In this document: piece after piece, positions 1 through 3,829 of the stretch
How the letters are laid out: the number at the start of each line of letters is the position of its first letter
Position numbering within the stretch: position 1 is the stretch's first letter
Assembly: GCA_003561825.1 (NCBI GenBank)
Contig: PWVO01000084.1
Span: forward strand, 1 to 5,163
Length of the DNA stretch: 5,163 nt
Direction: 5' to 3'
Source of the DNA: Candidatus Woesearchaeota archaeon
GTDB taxonomy: Archaea > Nanobdellota > Nanobdellia > Woesearchaeales > CG1-02-33-12
The notes under the pieces: model-generated
The model's input: only the letters and a program-made list of their open reading frames with translations
Databases searched by the model: none
Told to the model about the DNA's origin: nothing
Program-made: the position numbers and the translations under genes

Positions 1-81
1 ATAAGACCTTCTTTCAGGAGGCAGCAGTCTATGAAGCAGGAACTATATGCGGCATCTCGAACATTTTATGATAAACAATAG
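1..81 (+). CDS. Possible C-terminal end of an IS200/IS605-family TnpB protein (partial, 5' end outside window)
   Basis: Frame 1 is open from the left edge to a TAG at 79-81 and reads 26 residues, including RRQQSMKQELYAASRTF. A short tail with a Ser-Met-Lys-Gln-Glu-like element just before the stop recalls the extreme C-terminus of many archaeal TnpB proteins, which are RNA-guided nucleases of IS605/IS1341 elements. The main support is the neighbour: a hairpin and GGAGGATGTCAC tail of the kind found at the right end of these elements begins right after the stop. None of the catalytic RuvC or zinc-finger region is in view, so neither identity nor intactness can be shown. Frame 3 is also open to a TGA at 69-71 and could be the real reading or a frameshifted one. 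Confidence is low. Confidence 0.35.
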   Translation: MRPSFRRQQSMKQELYAASRTFYDKQ

Positions 82-82
82 C

Positions 83-122
83 CGCTGGAAGCCCCGTCCT
101 TCAGGTCGCGGAGGATGTCACG
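83..122 (+). mobile_element. Putative right end of an IS605/IS1341-type element, degenerate hairpin (omegaRNA 3' end)
   Basis: The segment has an imperfect hairpin with arms CCCCGTCC (92-99) and GGTCGCGG (104-111) around a TTCA loop. Six of eight positions pair; C94-C109 and T97-T106 do not. It is followed by AGGATGTCACG (112-122) and a T6 run (123-128). A GGAAGCCCC...CTTCAGG...GGAGGATGTCAC arrangement just after a tnpB stop is, from my knowledge of archaeal IS605/IS1341 ends, the conserved right end, which also forms the 3' part of the TnpB guide RNA. The two mismatches suggest decay. The left end is outside the window. Confidence 0.45.
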
Positions 123-183
123 TTTTTTGCAGTGAGTGGAGAGCTCATTTAAGCAGGCAGTAATGGCCTAAAATCAGTCATCT

Positions 184-191
184 TTTTATAC
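184..191 (+). promoter_or_regulatory. Probable TATA box for the small membrane protein gene
   Basis: The TTTTATAC element at 184-191 is centred about 25 nt before the ATG at 213. In archaea that spacing puts transcription start at or next to the start codon, giving a leaderless mRNA. No Shine-Dalgarno-like sequence precedes the ATG, which fits. The match to a TFB recognition element upstream is poor. Confidence 0.5.
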
Positions 192-212
192 AAGCTTTGT
201 TTTTAAGCCAAA

Positions 213-680
213 ATGAGCCCCTTAACTTATGCATTAGCGTGCCTTTTTTCCTTTTCAGGCTTTTTCATAGGGATTCTTTTGGGGGTTATGGCAAAAGAGG
301 AAACAGCTGCAGGAAAATTCTACCTTTCATTAATACAGAAAGCAGCTATATTTACAGTTTTTACAGCCTTGCTTTATTTTTTCAGTGCAAGGCCTTACCA
401 ATGGGTTTTATTGTACATCCTGCTTATCCTTCTCTTTTCATTCAGGGTAAAAGATTACCTTGCTTACCTGATGTTTGCCCCAGCATTCTTTGCAGCATCT
501 AATGAGCCTTATCTTTTTTACATTGTCTCTGGCATAATATTCCTGTTTGGCTTCCCGACAGGCTCTCTCTATTATATTGAAATGAAGAGAACCAAAAAGC
601 ACAATGATATCCTGAGGGCAGTCCTGAAAAACATACATTTTGCTGCAATATCAATAGCCCTTAAGGCACTGCTAGGATAA
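213..680 (+). CDS. Small multi-pass membrane protein of unknown function (155 aa)
   Basis: I do not recognise this family. The protein is strongly hydrophobic, with likely membrane segments near residues 5-26, 43-59, 62-78, 81-95 (short) and 99-122. These are separated by short charged turns such as KEE at 28-30, RVK at 78-80 and the basic stretch KRTKKH at 125-130. The last 25 residues could form an amphipathic helix (AVLKNIHFAAISIALKALL). There is no signal peptide distinct from the first helix and no obvious catalytic motif. The ATG at 213 is chosen because a TATA-like element lies about 25 nt upstream and the hydrophobic pattern starts immediately. A shifted frame from 197 to 502 lacks this pattern. 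The gene appears monocistronic and converges on the transglutaminase-like gene, overlapping its stop by 9 bp. Its neighbours do not suggest a function. The gene call is fairly sure; the function is unknown. Confidence 0.8.
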   Translation: MSPLTYALACLFSFSGFFIGILLGVMAKEETAAGKFYLSLIQKAAIFTVFTALLYFFSARPYQWVLLYILLILLFSFRVKDYLAYLMFAPAFFAASNEPYLFYIVSGIIFLFGFPTGSLYYIEMKRTKKHNDILRAVLKNIHFAAISIALKALLG

Positions 681-2645
681 AAGGCTTTCAAGCCATAATC
701 CAATCCTGCTAAAAAAAGACTCAATCTTCTGGAAAAAGCTCATTTTTTCCATCTCAATAAAAAACTCTGCCGTGCTAAGATACTCATTAAAGCTGCTTTC
801 ATAATGCCTTATCTCAGCAATTATCCTGTTTTGTCCTTCAGAAAGGCCCTTTGAATTTAGAATAAGGCTGACTCTTTTTTCACCCTCAACATCTCCTATG
901 CTCCATCTCTGGATAATCCCGTTTTTCCTCAGAAGAACCTCAGCATCTCTTGGGACAGAGTAAGAAACCTGCTTTAAAACAATCTCTGCTTTGTAATCCT
1001 GGCCAAAAGCAACAGACTCAGGATGCTCTATGCTTTCAATTAACAGCTCTGGATCATCAATAACCTCGTATCTTATATGCGCTATCTCAGAGACATCATC
1101 ATTCCTTAGAGTAACAGTCTTTTGCTTCTCTCCTGTGCTTTCTGCTATTCCAGAAAGAACAAGCTCTTTTTCCTGCGATATCCCAAGGTCAAAAACAGAG
1201 CAGCTTTCCATAAAGCAAATGCTTAAAGATTTAAGCAGAGTATTGCCCAGGTTTTTGACACTGCATACAGCAGAAACCTCGTCATTGACATAATATGAGT
1301 CTGATTCCGGCCTGCATTCAATCAATGTCTCAACAAGATACTTTTTTTCATCCCTTGATAACTTGTGGGACAAAATGTCATCAACTGTTTTTTCAGAAAG
1401 CACAATGCTTCCCTGCCTTGAGGCCATAGAAGACTCAGCATAAGGCTCCCCTGAAACATAGATGCCTGCAGGCATAGTGTAGATGTAGCCTGGCCTAAGA
1501 GAATCATCAAGCCTTACTTTCCAGTAAACCTCTTTCTGCTCATAAGGCTTTAGCAGCACATACTGCAGCCTGTGGCCAAAAACCTCAACCTCTCTGGGAA
1601 CAGAAACCTGAATAGCCAAAGGAAGGTAATAATTGTTAGGGTTTCTTATCTCAGCAGCAATAATATTATAAGACCCAAACCCGGTTTCATCTGCGTAAAA
1701 CCCAAGGCTTGCATCTGCTAATTCAGGTATTTTTTCCCCTGCCTTGATTATCTCAGCAGAGATGTCAAGCCTATCTGCCCTTATGTCAAAATCCCTTCCT
1801 CTCCACCTGTATCTTGTTGAGTGGCTTCCTGAATCCTCTGAAACCCCAAGCGCAACATGAGAAACACCTATCCTGCCAAACTCTCCGTAAGTCACATCAA
1901 AAGCAACCCAGCCATAGCCAGGAAAATAAACCTCAGCCCAGGCATGGGGGCCGAAGCCCTGTATCTCAGGGATGTTTGAGTATGCTATGCCAGAAACATA
2001 TCTTGCCGGTATTCCGAGAGAGCGGCACATTGAGATAAAAAGAGAAGTGAACTCATCGCAAGTCCCTCTTCTCTCAACAATAGTCTTTGATGGCTTTTCA
2101 CTCAGGTCTGCATAAGCAAGGTCATACTCCATGTTCCTTTTAACCCACTCGCCAAGCCTGTGCACAACAGCATAAAGGTCATCTTCTCCTTCTGCAATTC
2201 CAGAAGCAGTAAAGATTATGTCATTGCTGATGTCAATGTTTTCTGTTTCCTGAGTGTATTCTTTGTGGTAAGAGATGCTTAAGGGAAAATCAACCTTTGT
2301 TTTAACTTCTTTTATCCTGCTTCTTGTCTCAACCTCAGAGCTAACCAAGAACCAAAGATTTTTCTCAGAAGGACTTTCCCAAGTGAATTCAATCAAATCA
2401 TCTTTTTTCACACCATTAGGAAGCATCTCAATGCTTTTTACTTTTTGCTGGAAGCCATCTTCAGGAAAAAGATAAACCTCAGCAGATACATATTCAGCAG
2501 AATAATCAGGCTTTCTTGGCAAAATCTCAATCCCAGAAGATATTTTAATGCCTATCTCCAGAGAATCAGCGCTGTAAACAAGAGGCTCATTTGCATATGC
2601 AAGAGGAATAAGCAAAAAAACAATTAAAAGAGCTATTGCCTTCAT
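672..2645 (-). CDS. Secreted transglutaminase-like (Cys-His-Asp) protein with Ig-like C-terminal domains (657 aa)
   Basis: Residues 1-18 form a Sec signal peptide: Lys at position 2, hydrophobic core LLIVFLLIPLA, cleavage probably after AYA. A beta-rich N-terminal region (about 25-130) precedes a transglutaminase/protease-like core (about 135-265) with the full triad: Cys196 in RRGTCDEF, His234 in GPHAWAEV and Asp250 in VAFDVTYG. About 390 further residues look like three beta-sandwich, Ig/CARDB-like domains (roughly 305-415, 440-535 and 538-632). The middle one holds Cys444, 461, 477 and 482, which could form two disulfides. The protein ends in an amphipathic segment (635-657), not a clear membrane anchor. 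The family includes cross-linking enzymes and cysteine proteases; sequence alone does not say which this is. An extracellular, surface-associated role is inferred. The start at 2645 is supported by the signal peptide and a weak GGTG site 5 nt upstream. The gene lies 128 bp downstream of a tRNA-Ser gene on the same strand. Confidence 0.88.
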   Translation of the reverse strand: MKAIALLIVFLLIPLAYANEPLVYSADSLEIGIKISSGIEILPRKPDYSAEYVSAEVYLFPEDGFQQKVKSIEMLPNGVKKDDLIEFTWESPSEKNLWFLVSSEVETRSRIKEVKTKVDFPLSISYHKEYTQETENIDISNDIIFTASGIAEGEDDLYAVVHRLGEWVKRNMEYDLAYADLSEKPSKTIVERRGTCDEFTSLFISMCRSLGIPARYVSGIAYSNIPEIQGFGPHAWAEVYFPGYGWVAFDVTYGEFGRIGVSHVALGVSEDSGSHSTRYRWRGRDFDIRADRLDISAEIIKAGEKIPELADASLGFYADETGFGSYNIIAAEIRNPNNYYLPLAIQVSVPREVEVFGHRLQYVLLKPYEQKEVYWKVRLDDSLRPGYIYTMPAGIYVSGEPYAESSMASRQGSIVLSEKTVDDILSHKLSRDEKKYLVETLIECRPESDSYYVNDEVSAVCSVKNLGNTLLKSLSICFMESCSVFDLGISQEKELVLSGIAESTGEKQKTVTLRNDDVSEIAHIRYEVIDDPELLIESIEHPESVAFGQDYKAEIVLKQVSYSVPRDAEVLLRKNGIIQRWSIGDVEGEKRVSLILNSKGLSEGQNRIIAEIRHYESSFNEYLSTAEFFIEMEKMSFFQKIESFFSRIGLWLESLLS

Positions 2646-2657
2646 CTTAACACCATT

Positions 2658-2683
2658 CAGCTATTAGCATAAGCAAATAGCTG
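2658..2683 (-). promoter_or_regulatory. Hairpin in the presumed 5' leader of the transglutaminase-like mRNA
   Basis: Perfect 8-bp inverted arms CAGCTATT (2658-2665) and AATAGCTG (2676-2683) enclose 10 nt. Two more G-C pairs can form inside across an A-A mismatch, leaving an ATAA loop. On the minus strand the stem ends 12 nt before the ATG, just ahead of the weak GGTG ribosome site. It could influence translation or act as an operator; no regulator is identified. Confidence 0.35.
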
Positions 2684-2719
2684 CTTTTTTGCCTAATAAA
2701 ACAGCGCCCTTTTATTAAT

Positions 2720-2731
2720 GTTTTTAAAAAC
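2720..2731 (-). promoter_or_regulatory. Candidate TATA box for the transglutaminase-like gene
   Basis: The palindromic GTTTTTAAAAAC, preceded on the minus strand by an A-rich BRE-like stretch, would place the transcript start near position 2700 and give a leader of about 55 nt containing the hairpin. A second candidate, TTTTATTA (2694-2701, minus strand), would give a shorter leader of about 27 nt. The sequence does not decide between them. Confidence 0.3.
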
Positions 2732-2773
2732 TCTTTTTGCTGAAACCTTGCCAGAAGATTTTTTTTAGAAACA

Positions 2774-2859
2774 CGCCGAGGGGGGGATTTGAACCCCCGT
2801 GCCCTAAACGGACAAAGGATTAGCAATCCTTCGCAATGGCCAGGCTATGCGACCTCGGC
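2774..2859 (-). tRNA. tRNA-Ser, anticodon GCU (class II, long variable arm)
   Basis: The minus strand folds into a complete class II tRNA of 86 nt. The acceptor stem GCCGAGG (2853-2859) pairs fully with CCTCGGC (2775-2781), with discriminator G at 2774 as is usual for serine tRNAs. The anticodon stem AAGGA/TCCTT holds the loop TTGCTAA, with anticodon GCT at 2822-2824, reading AGC and AGU codons. The variable arm is long, with a GTCC/GGGC stem (one G-U pair) and a GTTTA loop. The T stem is GGGGG/CCCCC around TTCAAAT. The D stem has three pairs (GCA/TGC). There is no intron, and CCA is not encoded: TGT follows the discriminator. A TATA box lies about 28 nt upstream. Confidence 0.97.
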
Positions 2860-2882
2860 ATATTGCCAGTATTTACTCATTA

Positions 2883-2892
2883 GTTTATAAAC
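2883..2892 (-). promoter_or_regulatory. TATA box of the tRNA-Ser gene
   Basis: GTTTATAAAC is centred about 28 nt upstream of the tRNA 5' end, the usual archaeal spacing for transcription starting at or just before the mature end. On the minus strand it is directly preceded by a purine-rich CAAAAAA stretch that fits a TFB recognition element. The motif is palindromic, but no gene to the right uses it at the right distance. Confidence 0.65.
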
Positions 2893-2937
2893 TTTTTTGA
2901 TTTTTTGATATTTATCTACTTTTAAAGAGTCACAAGG

Positions 2938-2947
2938 ATTTATATAT
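2938..2947 (+). promoter_or_regulatory. TATA box of the pilin-like/fibre operon
   Basis: ATTTATATAT is centred about 27 nt before the ATG at 2970, preceded by CACAAGG. The spacing predicts that transcription starts at or within a few bases of the start codon. No Shine-Dalgarno sequence is present before this ATG, which agrees with a leaderless mRNA. Confidence 0.6.
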
Positions 2948-2969
2948 CTTTTTAGCAAACTAATGCTTA

Positions 2970-3806
2970 ATGATAAAAAAGGCCCAGCTTGCTACAGAAT
3001 ACTTGATAGGAATTTCAGTGCTTCTTGGCATAGTTCTCCCAATGGTCTATGTTTTTTATGACTATTCCTATGAATCAGTAAGCGATGCCAGTATGAGCCA
3101 GATAAATAAGATATCAAATGACATCCTTGACTTGTGCTACAGGGTTTATTATCAGGGCGAGCCTTCTTACCTTACTTACAGTGCAAGAATGCCATCTGGA
3201 ATAGCAGATGTTCAGATCTGGGGCAACAGAGAGCTTGTTTTCTTTTTAGCAGACGGATCTTCTTTGTCTTACTGGTCAGAGGTTCCGATCTCAGCAGTAG
3301 GCGCCCCATGTGAGCACCCATGCTCAGTTCAATTTAACAGGTCTTTTTATTCAGAAGGCATTAAAAGAATAGTAATCCAGGCAAGGGATGATTATGCTTA
3401 TATTTTTGAAGGGCCCTTAACTCATGCTGAATTAGTTGGTGAGACTCTTCCAGGCCAGGACCAATTCCCATTGTTTAGCATGGATGATGGCTATATCCCT
3501 ATGTTTTACGACAACTTGTTAAGAAATTCCCCTATTTATCAGCTTGGAGGGAATTTAGGCATAGGCACAGAAAGCCCTTCTGCAGGGCTTACAGTTGCTG
3601 GCGATATGCTAATCTCAGAGCATTTAAATTCAGGAGCTATGATTGTTGGGGGCCTGCTTTCATTTAACACCTTAACTGCAGACGGCCCTCTTAGCCTTGG
3701 GGGAGAAAGAATAGAATCTCTCCCGTATCCAGAAGAAGATCATCATGTTGCAACAAAAAAATTTGTAGATGACGAGGTACAGAAATGGATAGATGAAAAT
3801 GATTAA
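2970..3806 (+). CDS. Class III signal peptide (pilin-like) protein with C-terminal tail-fibre-like GIG/ATKKFVD module (278 aa)
   Basis: The N-terminus MIKKAQLATEYLIG is a class III (type IV pilin-like) signal peptide: basic KK, a probable prepilin-peptidase cut before Gln6, Glu10 at +5, then a hydrophobic helix to about residue 30. Such proteins insert in the membrane or assemble into filaments through this helix. A globular part follows (about 35-148) with the stretch SQINKISNDILDLCYRVYY and a Cys114-x3-Cys118 pair, of a type common in archaeal class III signal-peptide proteins. The C-terminal third differs: YIPMFYDNLLRNSPIY leads into NLGIGTESP...LTVAG (195-211), a beta-rich stretch and HHVATKKFVD (258-267). 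These are hallmarks of phage tail-fibre and bacterial adhesin stems. The start at 2970 is fixed by the signal peptide and a TATA box 27 nt upstream. The gene is followed after 23 nt by a fibre protein with the same module. I infer a membrane anchor or filament subunit that docks with that fibre; the exact role is unknown. Confidence 0.88.
   Translation: MIKKAQLATEYLIGISVLLGIVLPMVYVFYDYSYESVSDASMSQINKISNDILDLCYRVYYQGEPSYLTYSARMPSGIADVQIWGNRELVFFLADGSSLSYWSEVPISAVGAPCEHPCSVQFNRSFYSEGIKRIVIQARDDYAYIFEGPLTHAELVGETLPGQDQFPLFSMDDGYIPMFYDNLLRNSPIYQLGGNLGIGTESPSAGLTVAGDMLISEHLNSGAMIVGGLLSFNTLTADGPLSLGGERIESLPYPEEDHHVATKKFVDDEVQKWIDEND
3492..3779 (+). repeat. Fibre module copy A (in the pilin-like gene)
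   Basis: Residues 175-270 of the pilin-like protein form a complete unit: YIPMF...NSPIY entry motif, NLGIGTESP GIG block, linker, then ESLPYPEEDHHVATKKFVD. It parallels copy B in the next gene in order and in key residues, although DNA identity is modest. Confidence 0.7.
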
Positions 3807-3816
3807 ACTTTATTTA

Positions 3817-3824
3817 AGGAGGTG
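3817..3824 (+). promoter_or_regulatory. Strong Shine-Dalgarno site for the fibre gene
   Basis: AGGAGGTG matches the complement of the archaeal 16S rRNA 3' tail (CACCTCCT) over eight bases and ends 5 nt before the ATG at 3830. This fixes the start of the second gene and contrasts with the SD-less first gene of the operon. Confidence 0.85.
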
Positions 3825-3829
3825 TGATT

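Noticed and set aside
3..71. Frame 3 reading ending in GTICGISNIL before a TGA
   Set aside because: It looks plausible as a protein tail, but only 22 codons are visible. The frame-1 tail better fits the TnpB-type end that follows. It cannot be excluded without upstream sequence.
197..502. 101-aa plus-strand reading frame
   Set aside because: It overlaps the 155-aa membrane protein in another frame. It lacks that protein's regular membrane-helix pattern and starts only 16 nt earlier, so it is a shadow frame.
683..694. Small palindrome GGCTTTCAAGCC after the membrane-protein stop as a terminator
   Set aside because: Only four pairs fit around a TTCA loop, no T-run follows, and it lies inside the coding region of the convergent gene.
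2645..2658. Four-codon upstream frame (MVLR) overlapping the transglutaminase-like start as ATGA
   Set aside because: It is too short to separate from chance, and its GTG bases also serve as the weak ribosome site.
2658..2690. Plus-strand intrinsic terminator (hairpin followed by CTTTTTT)
   Set aside because: It has the right shape, but no plus-strand gene lies upstream; the nearest genes on that side run on the minus strand. Archaeal termination also relies on T-tracts more than stems. It is treated as a leader hairpin instead.
2774..2859. tRNA-Ser as an integration (attachment) site
   Set aside because: I saw no second copy of the tRNA 3' end in the window and no integrase gene.
2963..2969. 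Upstream ATG before the pilin-like start
   Set aside because: It is in a different frame from the class III signal peptide and gives no sensible protein; the TATA spacing also favours 2970.
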